A stretch of 64,000 nucleotides of DNA from Spirosoma sp. KUDC1026 (lineage in GTDB: Bacteria > Bacteroidota > Bacteroidia > Cytophagales > Spirosomataceae): positions 1,658,001-1,722,000 of the forward strand of contig NZ_CP056032.1 in NCBI RefSeq assembly GCF_013375035.1, in the 5' to 3' direction. The stretch's first letter is position 1. Every line of letters starts with the position of its first letter. A program made the translations under genes and the position numbers. The notes below the pieces were generated by a model. It was not told where the DNA came from and searched no databases. It saw only the letters and a program-made list of their open reading frames with translations. Below are positions 34,598-43,579 of this stretch, piece by piece.

Positions 34598-36325
34598 ATG
34601 AACATCAACGGCGACGCGGCTAAACAGAATACCTACGATGCTATCGTGATCGGCTCGGGGATCAGTGGAGGTTGGGCGGCAAAGGAGCTCTGCGAAAAAG
34701 GGATACGGACGCTGGTGCTCGAACGGGGCCGCGACGTTAAACACATTGTCGATTACCCGACGGCTACGTTAAATCCGTGGGAGTTTCAGCACCGGAACAA
34801 ATTGCCCGATACATTTCGGAAGGAAAATCCCGTCGCGACCAAGTGTTACGCCTTGGACGAAGCAACGCAGCAGTTTTTCGTGAAAGATGCCCAGCATCCG
34901 TACGTGCAGGAAAAACCGTTCGACTGGATTCGGGGCTATCAGGTTGGTGGAAAGTCATTGCTCTGGGCAAGGCAAACCCAGCGCTGGAGCCGATTTGATT
35001 TCGAAGCCAACGCCCGCGATGGCGCAGCTGTCGACTGGCCCATCCGCTACGAAGACATCGCCCCCTGGTATAGCCACGTTGAGAAATTTGTGGGTATCAG
35101 CGGCAACAAGGATGGGTTAGAAACCTTGCCCGACGGCGAGTTTTTGAAGCCCTGGGAGCTGAACTGCGTGGAGAAACACATTCAGAAACGTGTGGCTGAA
35201 TCATACAAAGACCGGCACGTTATTATTGGCCGGTGCGCTCACCTGACCGAACCTCAACAGATTCATTACGATCAGGGCCGGGCGGCCTGTCAGGCGCGGC
35301 ACTTATGCTATCGGGGCTGTCCGTACGGCGGCTATTTTAGTAGTAACTCATCCACCATTCCCTGGGCTGCCAAAACGGGTAAACTAACGTTACGTCCGGA
35401 CTCGGTCGTCCACTCGATTATTTACGATGAGGCAAAAGGTAAAGCGACGGGCGTTCGGGTAATCGACACGCATACAAAGCAAATGACCGACTACTTCGCC
35501 CGGATTATTTTCGTTAATGCTGCCTGCCTGAACACGAATCTGGTGCTGCTCAACTCAACATCGCGTCGTTTCCCGAACGGACTAGGTAATGATAACGGTT
35601 TGCTGGGTCGTTACGTCGCGTTTCATAACTACCGGGGTAATATTTCGGCGTCGTACGAAGGATTTGCAGACGGCTACTACTACGGCCGTCGCCCGACGAC
35701 GGCCTTTATGCCCAACTTTCGGAACGTCAACAAGCAGGAAACGAGCGGCCCGGCGTCCCGGTTTCAGCGGGGCTACATGGTCGCGTTCAGCGCGAGTCGG
35801 GCGGGGTGGCAGCGGGGGGCGGGGCAGGAAGGCTTTGGCGCTGATTTCAAAGACAAGCTGAGTGATCCCGGCAATTGGAGCGTTTTTATGATGATGCAGG
35901 CGGAGACCGTTCCGCGTTATGAAAACCACGTTCGACTCAGTACCGATCAGAAAGACCCCTGGGGTATCCCCCAGCTCGTTACGTCTATTGGGTACACCGA
36001 CAACGATCTGAAAATAATGAACGACTTTCTGGAGCAGGGGGCCGAGATGCTAGACAAAGCGGGGTGCAAAAACATCAATCCCTACGACGATCACCGCAAT
36101 CCGGGACTGGATATTCACGAAGTGGGTGGGGTTCGGATGGGACGAGATCCAAAAACGTCTTTGCTTAACGCCCATAATCAATTACATGCCGTCAAGAATG
36201 TATTCGTTACGGATGGTGCCGCTATGACCTCGACCGGCACCCAGAATCCGTCTATCACCTTTATGGCACTAACGGCGCGAGCGGCAAATTATGCCGTTTC
36301 TGAAATGAAGAAAGGAAATTTATAG
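34598..36325 (+). CDS. GMC family oxidoreductase
   Basis: A 575-residue FAD-dependent GMC oxidoreductase, started at the ATG at 34598 (a longer frame runs back towards the inverted repeat). The FAD motif GSGISGG is at 19-25, with LVLERGRDV at the end of the Rossmann fold. ACQARHLCYRGCPYGGYFSS is the cysteine-containing segment of the sugar-dehydrogenase branch. The catalytic region is DIHEVGGVRMGRDPKTSLLN plus NPSITFMALTARAA. Relatives oxidise sugars or polyols, some at C3. The usual small partner (gluconate 2-dehydrogenase subunit 3 family) is not adjacent. No signal peptide. Confidence 0.88.
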   Translation: MNINGDAAKQNTYDAIVIGSGISGGWAAKELCEKGIRTLVLERGRDVKHIVDYPTATLNPWEFQHRNKLPDTFRKENPVATKCYALDEATQQFFVKDAQHPYVQEKPFDWIRGYQVGGKSLLWARQTQRWSRFDFEANARDGAAVDWPIRYEDIAPWYSHVEKFVGISGNKDGLETLPDGEFLKPWELNCVEKHIQKRVAESYKDRHVIIGRCAHLTEPQQIHYDQGRAACQARHLCYRGCPYGGYFSSNSSTIPWAAKTGKLTLRPDSVVHSIIYDEAKGKATGVRVIDTHTKQMTDYFARIIFVNAACLNTNLVLLNSTSRRFPNGLGNDNGLLGRYVAFHNYRGNISASYEGFADGYYYGRRPTTAFMPNFRNVNKQETSGPASRFQRGYMVAFSASRAGWQRGAGQEGFGADFKDKLSDPGNWSVFMMMQAETVPRYENHVRLSTDQKDPWGIPQLVTSIGYTDNDLKIMNDFLEQGAEMLDKAGCKNINPYDDHRNPGLDIHEVGGVRMGRDPKTSLLNAHNQLHAVKNVFVTDGAAMTSTGTQNPSITFMALTARAANYAVSEMKKGNL

Positions 36326-36326
36326 C

Positions 36327-36785
36327 GTGACAGAGTTACAGATTAAAGAAAGCTTGTTTGACCGTTGTCAAAACTACGTTCAGCAACGTATCGATACTGC
36401 TCAACAGGCCATGCAGGCCGCCCAGGAGTCCGCCAATATGGAAGAGAAAAGTAGCGCGGGGGACAAATACGAAACTGGCCGGGCAATGGCTCAATTGGAA
36501 CGGGATCGCCACGCCCAGCTTCTCGCCGAAGCGCTCAAATTGAGTCAGGATTTGGCAAAAATTAACGTAGAGAAGACGTACGAAACAGTGCAGCCCGGCA
36601 GTCTGGTCACAACAGATCGGGGCACTTTTTTCATCAGTACCAGCGTCGGTAAACTGACGCTCGATGGAATCGATTATTTCGCTATTTCATCAGTTGCCCC
36701 AATCGGATTGGCACTAGCCGGAAAACGGGCTGGTGAATCTGCCACGTTCAACCGAATGACCTACCAGGTGCAGAACGTTTCGTGA
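36327..36785 (+). CDS. GreA/GreB-like protein (C-terminal domain homologue)
   Basis: A 152-residue protein starting with GTG one base after the GMC stop codon, so it is coupled to it. It has an N-terminal helical hairpin (IDTAQQAMQAAQESANMEEKSSAGDKYETGRAMAQLERDRHAQLL), followed by a beta domain (QPGSLVTTDRGTFFISTSVGKLTLDGIDYFAISSVAPIGLALAGKRAGESATF) similar to the GreA C-terminal domain. Proteins of this type are common in Bacteroidota and sometimes mislabelled 3-oxoacyl-ACP synthase. It could bind RNA polymerase; this is inference. It ends exactly where the convergent amidohydrolase gene ends, with no terminator between. Confidence 0.7.
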   Translation: MTELQIKESLFDRCQNYVQQRIDTAQQAMQAAQESANMEEKSSAGDKYETGRAMAQLERDRHAQLLAEALKLSQDLAKINVEKTYETVQPGSLVTTDRGTFFISTSVGKLTLDGIDYFAISSVAPIGLALAGKRAGESATFNRMTYQVQNVS

Positions 36786-38417
36786 TTAAAATACTCGCTC
36801 ACCGCCAATCCAGGTCTGTCGAACCTTCGTATCCCGGAGCTGCTCGTTGGGTACGGTCATAATGTCCCGGTCGAGGATAACAAAGTCGGCCTGTTTGCCC
36901 GGCGCAATGCAGCCACGCAGATGATCTTCAAAGTTGGCGTAAGCAGCCCAGCGCGTCATGGCCAGCAAAGCTGATTTGCGATCAACGGCGTTTTCGGGCT
37001 GAAAGCCTCCTTTGGGGAAATTTTTGCTGTCCTGCCGGGCTACAGCCGCGTGAAAGCCGAACAAGGGGTTGACGTACTCTACGGGAAAATCGCTGCCAAA
37101 AGCAATTAGGCCGTTTTGTTTCATCAGATCCTTGAAAGCATAAGCGCCTTTTACGCGGACAGGTCCAAGCCGGTCGGCAGCCCAGTACATATCCGACGTA
37201 GCGTGAGTGGGTTGCACCGAAGGGATGATTGAGTAGCGGCCAAACTTCCAGAAATCAGCTGTTGAAACAACCTGCGCGTGCTCAATCCGCCAGCGCCGGT
37301 TGTTTTTGGATTTTAGCAGTTTGCCATAAATATCCAGCATGAGATGATTCGCCGAATCACCGATGCAGTGCGTATTTGCCTGAAAACCTGACTTGTACAA
37401 CAACGTAGATACGCGGTTCAGCTCGTCGGGGCTGAGCAAAAGAAAACCACCTGTTTCAGGACGGTCGCTGTACGGCTTGCGCAGGCAGGCACCCCGAGAG
37501 CCCAGTGCTCCGTCGGCGTAGAGCTTGAACGAACGCACTGTCAGCCGGTCAGTTTGAAAAGGACCTCGTTTGAGAAAGTAGTTCAGGTTAGGTTCGCCGA
37601 GGCTAACCATTGCGTAGTCCCGAATCTTCAGTTTCCCGCTTTGGTGTAAGCTGTCAATCAGATTGATCTCGTCGGGGCTGATGCCCGCGTCCGAAACACT
37701 GGTTAGGCCAAGCGCCACGCAGGCTTTTTCGGCGTTCTGCAGCATCCGGGCTTTGTCGGCGTTATCCGGACGGGGAAGTACTCGTTTGACCAACTGCATG
37801 GCATTGTCCACTAAAACGCCAGTCGGCTGCCCCCCCGAAAGAACGACTTCGCCACCGGCCAGTTTTGATCCGGCTGTTACCTGCGCCAACCGTAAGGCTT
37901 TTGAGTTAACCAACAGCGCATGACCGTCAATACGTGTCAGCGCTACCGGAGTGTTTGGGAAAGCCGCATCCAGTTTTTCTTTGGTCGGGAATTGCTTGTC
38001 GGTCCAGTCGTTCTGGTCCCACCCGCGACCAATGACCCAGAGCGCATCGGGATGTTTCTGAGCAAACTGCTTGAGTCGATTAATGATCTCGTCGTACGAC
38101 CCAGTTCCGACCAGATCGGCCTGATCGAGCATCTGACCCAGTCCCAAAAAATGCGAATGGGGGTCGAAGAAGCCGGGGTAGACAGGTTGCCCGTTCAGGT
38201 CGGCTGTCGAGTCCGCTTCGTAGGTTTTTAGCAGCTCATCAGCCGGGCCAACGGCCAGAAATTTGCCGTCTTTTACCATAAAAGCATCGGCCATTGAAAA
38301 GCTTGAATCTGCCGTGTACACGCGTGCGTTGGTGACGAGCAGGTCAACTTTTTCTTTTTGGGTGCAGCCGCCCAGCATGGCTAAACAGGCGGTCAGCAGG
38401 TGAAAATACCGCTTCAT
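36786..38417 (-). CDS. Amidohydrolase (YtcJ-like), lipoprotein
   Basis: A 543-residue metal-dependent hydrolase of the amidohydrolase 3 family, exported as a lipoprotein (MKRYFHLLTACLAMLGGC, cysteine 18). Key motifs: PGFFDPHSHFLGLGQ (first metal histidines), GRGWDQNDW, RIDGHALLVNSKAL, GLTSVSDAGI, LYADGALGSRGACLRKPY, NTHCIGDSANHLMLD, RIEHAQVV, and FGSDFPVEYVNPLFGFHAAVAR. The family acts on amides, including N-acyl compounds and imides; the substrate here is unknown. It is a single gene with a periplasmic location, convergent with the GreA-like gene. Confidence 0.88.
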   Translation of the reverse strand: MKRYFHLLTACLAMLGGCTQKEKVDLLVTNARVYTADSSFSMADAFMVKDGKFLAVGPADELLKTYEADSTADLNGQPVYPGFFDPHSHFLGLGQMLDQADLVGTGSYDEIINRLKQFAQKHPDALWVIGRGWDQNDWTDKQFPTKEKLDAAFPNTPVALTRIDGHALLVNSKALRLAQVTAGSKLAGGEVVLSGGQPTGVLVDNAMQLVKRVLPRPDNADKARMLQNAEKACVALGLTSVSDAGISPDEINLIDSLHQSGKLKIRDYAMVSLGEPNLNYFLKRGPFQTDRLTVRSFKLYADGALGSRGACLRKPYSDRPETGGFLLLSPDELNRVSTLLYKSGFQANTHCIGDSANHLMLDIYGKLLKSKNNRRWRIEHAQVVSTADFWKFGRYSIIPSVQPTHATSDMYWAADRLGPVRVKGAYAFKDLMKQNGLIAFGSDFPVEYVNPLFGFHAAVARQDSKNFPKGGFQPENAVDRKSALLAMTRWAAYANFEDHLRGCIAPGKQADFVILDRDIMTVPNEQLRDTKVRQTWIGGERVF

Positions 38418-38523
38418 AGCAGAAAGTTTGGCGATTATACGAATAAAGCCAAACTTAACCCGGCAATGGGTAAATCATAGTTTCTCGTATTTTTGCTAAC
38501 CCTTCGTGGTCAACCCTGAACCA

Positions 38524-39915
38524 ATGAGACATTTTTGCTGGCTTATTCTGGCTTTTTCTTCTTTTTCAACCTTTGCTCAACAAGCCCCTAATGCCGTTCA
38601 ACGCGCTCAACAACGCGCCTTTACGCTGGCTACGCTGCCGCAGCCAGGTGAGTTGTTAACCTTGCCACAGGCTATTTCGCAGGCCGTAGAAAAAAACTAC
38701 CAGATAAAAATTAACCAGTCGCAGGAGCAGATTGCCCGCAATAACTACACAAGAGGGAACGCGGGCTATTTACCAACGGTAACGGCCAACGGAACGACGA
38801 CTGGGAACCTGCAGAATTTTCGGCAAACCTACTTGGATGGTCTGCGCCCTCCACAGGAAGCCAAAGGCGTCTTCAACCGAACGACCAATCTAGGAGCCTC
38901 GATCAACTACGTCGTTTATAACGGCTACACCCGCTCGGCCTTGTACTTACAACTGCAGCAATTGGTCAAGATCAGTTCGAGCAACACCCGCGCCAATATT
39001 GAAGCTACGGTAGCGAACGTAGCGACCAGTTATTACGACGTAATCCGGCAGTTGCAGCGACTGATTGCCTTCAGTCAGGCGCTCGACGTATCACGGGAGC
39101 GGCTCGAACTTGCCAGGGCCAATTACGAGGTAGGAACCCGGTCGAAAGTGGACTTCCTGAGCGCTCAGGTTGATTACAATACCGACAGTGCTGCCTTACT
39201 GTCGCAGGAACAATTACTCCGAAATGCAAAAATCCAACTCAATACGTTCCTGATCCGGGATGCGGCCACGGAGTTTGCCATTCGTGATACCATTCTTGTA
39301 CGAGCGAATCTACAGATGGCTCCTTTACAGGAGTCATTAGCCGCAAATAACCCGCTGTTGTCAGCAGCGGTACTCAACCGTACCCTGGCTGATGCGTCTG
39401 TACGGGTCGCGTCGGCGGCTCAGTTGCCACTGGTTACGGCTAACGCCGGCTATAACTATCAGTTAATCGATAACCAGGGCGGTTTCGGTATTCGTACCGG
39501 CCGGGCGGGTGGACTGACCTATAACATAGCGGCTTCGATACCTATCTTCAACGGCTATAACCTGCGTCGTCAGATTCAAAATGCGCGGGTTAATACCATC
39601 ATCGCTAAAGATCAGGAGAACGATCAGCGGCTTCAGCTGGAACTGGCTCTGACGCAAACGTATCAGAGCTACCAGAATAGCCTGAAGTTGCTCAATCTGG
39701 AAGTACTGAACAATCAACTGGCCGTTCAGAACGTTGATATCGCGTATGACCGCTACCGGATCGGGAATTCAACATTTGTGGAGTTTCGCGACGTACAACG
39801 TAACGCCATCAACGCACAAACCCGCCTGATTGATGCTGAGTTTAACGCCAAGGCGGCAGAAATTGAACTGTTTCGACTCAGTAGTACCATTACGCAGGAA
39901 CTGGGTAATGGATAG
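38524..39915 (+). CDS. TolC family outer-membrane efflux protein
   Basis: A 463-residue outer-membrane channel. Translation is set at 38524, giving a signal peptide MRHFCWLILAFSSFSTFAQ. The TolC-like fold shows as two repeats of alternating helices and strands: LTLPQAISQAVEKNYQIKINQSQEQIARNNY, YYDVIRQLQRLIAFSQALDVSRERLELARANYEVGTRSKVDFLSAQVDYN, and the C-terminal QLQLEL... LLNLEVLNNQLAVQNVDIAYDRYRIGNSTFVEFRDVQRNAINAQ. No RND or ABC partner is adjacent, so the pump it serves is encoded elsewhere. A TATTTTTG box at 38488 could be its promoter. Confidence 0.88.
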   Translation: MRHFCWLILAFSSFSTFAQQAPNAVQRAQQRAFTLATLPQPGELLTLPQAISQAVEKNYQIKINQSQEQIARNNYTRGNAGYLPTVTANGTTTGNLQNFRQTYLDGLRPPQEAKGVFNRTTNLGASINYVVYNGYTRSALYLQLQQLVKISSSNTRANIEATVANVATSYYDVIRQLQRLIAFSQALDVSRERLELARANYEVGTRSKVDFLSAQVDYNTDSAALLSQEQLLRNAKIQLNTFLIRDAATEFAIRDTILVRANLQMAPLQESLAANNPLLSAAVLNRTLADASVRVASAAQLPLVTANAGYNYQLIDNQGGFGIRTGRAGGLTYNIAASIPIFNGYNLRRQIQNARVNTIIAKDQENDQRLQLELALTQTYQSYQNSLKLLNLEVLNNQLAVQNVDIAYDRYRIGNSTFVEFRDVQRNAINAQTRLIDAEFNAKAAEIELFRLSSTITQELGNG

Positions 39916-39944
39916 ATGCTGCCGATAAATTTACGCTAGCCGCT

Positions 39945-40640
39945 ATGCCTGCCCCATCCGTTGATCCCTTCGATTGGGAACGAATTCTGATCGATCAGTT
40001 CCCCTGGTTGTATCTGGGTGAGGTAGCCCTCCGCACGCTCTGCATGTTCATTATCCTGCTGACGGCGCTGACTGTGTCGGGTAAGCGGGAAGTGCGCCAA
40101 CTCTCAATCTATGAACTGGTACTGGTAATCGGACTGGGCTCGGCCGCTGGCGATCCAATGTTCTACGATGACGTGCCGATCAGTTCTGCGGTAGTTGTGT
40201 TTATCGTCATGATGGTTTGTTACAAGCTGGCAACGCGCATTAGTGACCATAATGAATCTATCCGTAAAAAAATAGAAGGCAAGGCGGTCTACGTGGTGGA
40301 GCAGGGGCGTATTCTGATCCGCAACTTTAGTAACGAGGACTTGAGCCAGGAGGAATTGTTCTCCGATCTGCGCGTAGCAGGTATTGAACAACTGGGTCAG
40401 GTGCGAATTGCTATCCTGGAAGCGAACGGGCAGCTGAGTGTTTTTCAGTTCGGGGCAGACGATGCAAAACCAGGGTTGTCAATTCTGCCACGGGAACTGA
40501 GCAAAAAAGCAATAAACATCGACGAAGCCGGCAATTATGCGTGTTGTACCTGCGGTAGCGTACAGCCATTCACTCATCCCGTTCCCGAACCAGTCTGCGA
40601 CAACTGCCTTCAGAAAGGGTGGATCAAGGCCGTGTCCTAG
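39945..40640 (+). CDS. DUF421 (YetF-like) membrane protein with zinc-binding tail
   Basis: A 231-residue protein with three predicted membrane helices in the first 100 residues (LYLGEVALRTLCMFIILLTALTVSG, LSIYELVLVIGLGSAAGDP, VVVFIVMMVCYKLATRI), then the cytoplasmic DUF421 domain (GKAVYVVEQGRILIRNFSNEDLSQEELFSDLRVAGIEQLGQVRIAILEANGQLSVF). The end has CCTCG and CDNC pairs that could form a small zinc-binding module. YetF-like proteins are of unknown role, with links to envelope stress and sporulation in other bacteria. It begins 29 bp after tolC and may be co-transcribed. It ends 3 bp from the convergent topoisomerase gene. Confidence 0.82.
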   Translation: MPAPSVDPFDWERILIDQFPWLYLGEVALRTLCMFIILLTALTVSGKREVRQLSIYELVLVIGLGSAAGDPMFYDDVPISSAVVVFIVMMVCYKLATRISDHNESIRKKIEGKAVYVVEQGRILIRNFSNEDLSQEELFSDLRVAGIEQLGQVRIAILEANGQLSVFQFGADDAKPGLSILPRELSKKAINIDEAGNYACCTCGSVQPFTHPVPEPVCDNCLQKGWIKAVS

Positions 40641-40643
40641 CGA

Positions 40644-41741
40644 TCAGGCAACCGCTTTCCTGGCCGCCGGGTTCTTGATAACCTGCTTAACCTGGTCATT
40701 TAAAAATTTCAGCAGCAATTTTTCAACGCCATCCAGCCCGTGTGGGCTCGTCTGCCGGAAGCGGTTTTGATGGTTGATGTAAGCGTTGAGGTCTTCGCAT
40801 TCGTAGGACTCCAGCACCTGCGGGTGGACGTAGTGTTTTCGGCAGACGGTCCGGGTGTTACCCAGTTGGTGCGATACTTCGTCCAGCACCGTATTGACGT
40901 TCTTTTTTCGCTCCTTTTCCGAATCGCAGGGGCCCAACTCAATGAGTAATCGCAAAGCATTGACCGTACCGGCCCAGGTTCGAAAATCTTTGGCCGAAAA
41001 ATCATCCCCCATTGTTTCATGCAAATAGTCGTTTACCATGCTCGAATCGATGGCATGGCGGTTGCCGCTGTCGTCGTAGTACTGAAACAGCTCTTTCCCT
41101 GGAATATCGCGGCAGGCTTTAACCAGTCTGGACAGTCGTCGGTCCTGCAGCGTAATGTCGTGATAAATGCCTTTTTTCCCTTTGAAACTGAACCGAACAG
41201 TACTGCCCTGCGCTTTGACATGCCGGTTTTTGAGCGTCGTTAGACCGTACGAACCGTACTCTTTCTCGTAAGCCGCATTTCCCACGCGAATAAGCGTCTG
41301 CTCCATCACGCTCAGCGCCAGCGCAGTTACCTTCTGCTGAGTCAGCTCGCGTCCGTTGAGGTCTTTATGAAGCCGGGCGCGCAGTTTGGGCAGCGCCTTG
41401 CCAAAAGCAGCCATCCGGAAGAATTTAGTTTCGCTGCGGAGTTTGTTCCAGTTCGCGTGATAACGGTACTGCTTTCTGTTTTTGGTGTCGACTCCCGTTG
41501 CCTGTAAATGCCCGTTTGGCCTGGCACTGATCCAGACGTTTTCCCAGGCGGGTGGGAGAGCCATGCTGTGGATGCGGGTCAGCGTCGTTTCGTCGTCGAT
41601 GCGATCGCCTTTTTCATCGACGTAACTGAACGTATCACCCGTGCGCTTCCGATGGATGCCGGGCATAGTGTCGTTCGTATAAATGAGTCGGGCTGCCCGG
41701 GCGGCTTTGACCGGGTCGTGGGCCAGTTCCAGTAAATTCAC
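40644..41741 (-). CDS. DNA topoisomerase IB (poxvirus type)
   Basis: A 365-residue type IB topoisomerase that relaxes supercoils by nicking one strand through a 3'-phosphotyrosine. Features: the N-terminal DTFSYVDEKGDRI and LPPAWENVWISARPNGHLQATGVDTKNRKQYRYH segments, the catalytic-domain RVGNAAYEKEYGSYGLTTLKNRHV, the KDFRTWAGTVNAL arginine segment, and the active-site tyrosine Y304 in CRKHYVHP. Bacterial members of this family are common in soil and aquatic Bacteroidota and are usually non-essential accessory enzymes. Single gene, convergent with DUF421. Confidence 0.92.
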   Translation of the reverse strand: MNLLELAHDPVKAARAARLIYTNDTMPGIHRKRTGDTFSYVDEKGDRIDDETTLTRIHSMALPPAWENVWISARPNGHLQATGVDTKNRKQYRYHANWNKLRSETKFFRMAAFGKALPKLRARLHKDLNGRELTQQKVTALALSVMEQTLIRVGNAAYEKEYGSYGLTTLKNRHVKAQGSTVRFSFKGKKGIYHDITLQDRRLSRLVKACRDIPGKELFQYYDDSGNRHAIDSSMVNDYLHETMGDDFSAKDFRTWAGTVNALRLLIELGPCDSEKERKKNVNTVLDEVSHQLGNTRTVCRKHYVHPQVLESYECEDLNAYINHQNRFRQTSPHGLDGVEKLLLKFLNDQVKQVIKNPAARKAVA

Positions 41742-41813
41742 GTTCGTTAAGCGTTGAGTGAGTGAGTAACCGGAATGGAAGGCGATAAGTTATCACCAGC
41801 CCACCGTAATGCG

Positions 41814-42392
41814 TTATCGGCGCTGGGCAGCCTTGCCAAAGAACCACAGCGCCAGCGCGTTGGCATAGTGGTAAAAATCCGTCGGGTGCATAATGCCGTC
41901 AAAAGCCCGCGCCTTGGTCGCCAGCCCCATCATCATAGCAGCTAAAACAACCCAAAGCCCCCGTTTATTACGTTGCAGCAGCGAAAATACGGCCAGCAGC
42001 ATCAGCACCAGAATACCCATTGAGGGTACGATAGGCGTGAAGACACGAACTTCCGGCAACATCAGGCTGATGAACAGAAACAGGCCAAAAATGACCGCGG
42101 TTACAAACGTAAAAAGAGATAATGTACGCTGATTCAGCAGGGCATATACGGCCGTTACAACGCAGACGACCCCCAGGCTGTCGGATAGAACCATCATGGA
42201 CTGGTGCAGCGGTTCCAGCGACTCATTACCGGCATAGTGCACAACACCAATAAGCGCCACCAGCGAGTTTGTGAGCAGAAAAAATCCCCAGAGGAGTTGA
42301 TTGAATAAGGAAATACGGCCGAAAAAATGCCAGAATACACCAATTCCGGCCCCGGCTAAAATTGAGCCAGATAGAATGTGTGAAAAAATCAT
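41814..42392 (-). CDS. 7-TM membrane protein with conserved histidines
   Basis: A 192-residue integral membrane protein (from the ATG at 42392; a longer frame begins at 42428). Seven hydrophobic segments can be counted, from IFSHILSGSILAGAGIGVFW to DFYHYANALALWFFGKA. Histidines lie at the ends of helices (SHIL, VHYAG, HQSMM, MHPTDFYHYANAL), a pattern that recalls metal-dependent membrane hydrolases of the CREST group, with the last helix close to DWYHxxxALGL. Function is unknown; it may be in the DUF6962-like group. Single gene beside sucD, divergent. Confidence 0.55.
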   Translation of the reverse strand: MIFSHILSGSILAGAGIGVFWHFFGRISLFNQLLWGFFLLTNSLVALIGVVHYAGNESLEPLHQSMMVLSDSLGVVCVVTAVYALLNQRTLSLFTFVTAVIFGLFLFISLMLPEVRVFTPIVPSMGILVLMLLAVFSLLQRNKRGLWVVLAAMMMGLATKARAFDGIMHPTDFYHYANALALWFFGKAAQRR

Positions 42393-42554
42393 CACGTAAT
42401 TTACGAAGATTCGGCTACTTTTGCCCAACTTATTAAGCGTATCAGTCAGCTGAATGGCCGAAAATTGCTGTTTTTTTATTTCGCAAAAACGGCCTGAATC
42501 GGCTCAGTTGGCTGCTCGTGTAATTATCAAATTGCCAACGATTTACAAACTGAC

Positions 42555-43433
42555 ATGTCTGTTTTAGTTAACAAAGACTCCAAAGTTATCGTCCAGGGCT
42601 TTACCGGCTCGGAGGGCAGTTTTCACGCCCAGCAAATGATCGAATACGGCACCAACGTTGTCGGCGGAGTAACGCCCGGCAAAGGTGGTCAGATGCACCT
42701 CGACCGGCCGGTGTTCAACACCGTTCAGGAAGCTGTCGATAAGGCAGGTGCTAACGTATCCATCATTTTTGTACCACCGGCTTTTGCTGCCGACGCCATC
42801 ATGGAATCTGCTGATGCAGGCATTGGCGTGATTATCTGTATTACCGAAGGTATTCCGACGGAAGATATGGTTGCCGTTAAAAATTACATTGCCGACAAAG
42901 ACGTCCGCCTGATCGGACCAAACTGCCCTGGCGTAATGACGGCCGAAGAATGTAAAGTAGGTATCATGCCTGGTTTCATCTTCAAAAAAGGTACCATTGG
43001 TATTGTTTCCAAATCCGGCACCCTGACGTACGAAGCGGTTGATCAGCTAAGTAAGGCTGGGCTGGGTCAGAGCACCGCTATCGGTATCGGTGGTGACCCA
43101 ATCATTGGCACCACTACGAAACAGGCGGTTGAACTTCTGATGAACGATCCGGATACTGAAGCAATCGTCATGATCGGTGAAATCGGTGGCGGTATGGAAG
43201 CCGAAGCCGCTCGCTGGATCAAAGCCGACGGTAACCGGAAGCCCGTTGTTGGGTTTATCGCTGGTCAGACCGCGCCAAAAGGCCGTCGGATGGGCCACGC
43301 GGGTGCTATCGTGGGTGGTGCCGACGATACCGCTGCGGCTAAAATGGCTATCATGCGTGAGTGTGGTATTCACGTTGTTGAATCGCCAGCGCTGATCGGT
43401 GATACCATGCTGAAAGCACTGGGGAAAAATTAA
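42555..43433 (+). CDS. sucD: Succinyl-CoA synthetase alpha subunit
   Basis: SucD with SucC interconverts succinyl-CoA and succinate with ADP/GDP phosphorylation in the TCA cycle. The 292 residues include the CoA-binding start [41 protein letters not shown], then [47 protein letters not shown], and the phosphohistidine H248 in [12 protein letters not shown]. The sucC gene is not adjacent. The gene is followed by a pyrimidine/purine inverted repeat that runs into the next gene. Confidence 0.97.
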   Translation: MSVLVNKDSKVIVQGFTGSEGSFHAQQMIEYGTNVVGGVTPGKGGQMHLDRPVFNTVQEAVDKAGANVSIIFVPPAFAADAIMESADAGIGVIICITEGIPTEDMVAVKNYIADKDVRLIGPNCPGVMTAEECKVGIMPGFIFKKGTIGIVSKSGTLTYEAVDQLSKAGLGQSTAIGIGGDPIIGTTTKQAVELLMNDPDTEAIVMIGEIGGGMEAEAARWIKADGNRKPVVGFIAGQTAPKGRRMGHAGAIVGGADDTAAAKMAIMRECGIHVVESPALIGDTMLKALGKN

Positions 43434-43579
43434 AGAGCGAAAGAGCGAATGAGTGAAAGAGCGTTGCTGAGACGAAGAGCCGGAATAGATGTAGTAAATG
43501 ACGTAACGTCAACGCTATTGCAACGGGTTGTTCGCTCATCAGTACCACTCTTTCGCTCTTTCATTCTTTCGCTCTTTCT
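43432..43579. repeat. Purine/pyrimidine inverted repeat spanning the sucD-DUF4271 junction
   Basis: AAAGAGCGAAAGAGCG units at 43432-43462 are complemented, imperfectly, by CTCTTTCGCTCTTTC units at 43547-43579. The right arm lies inside the signal-peptide coding part of the DUF4271 gene. It is the largest of three such elements in the window. Confidence 0.55.
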
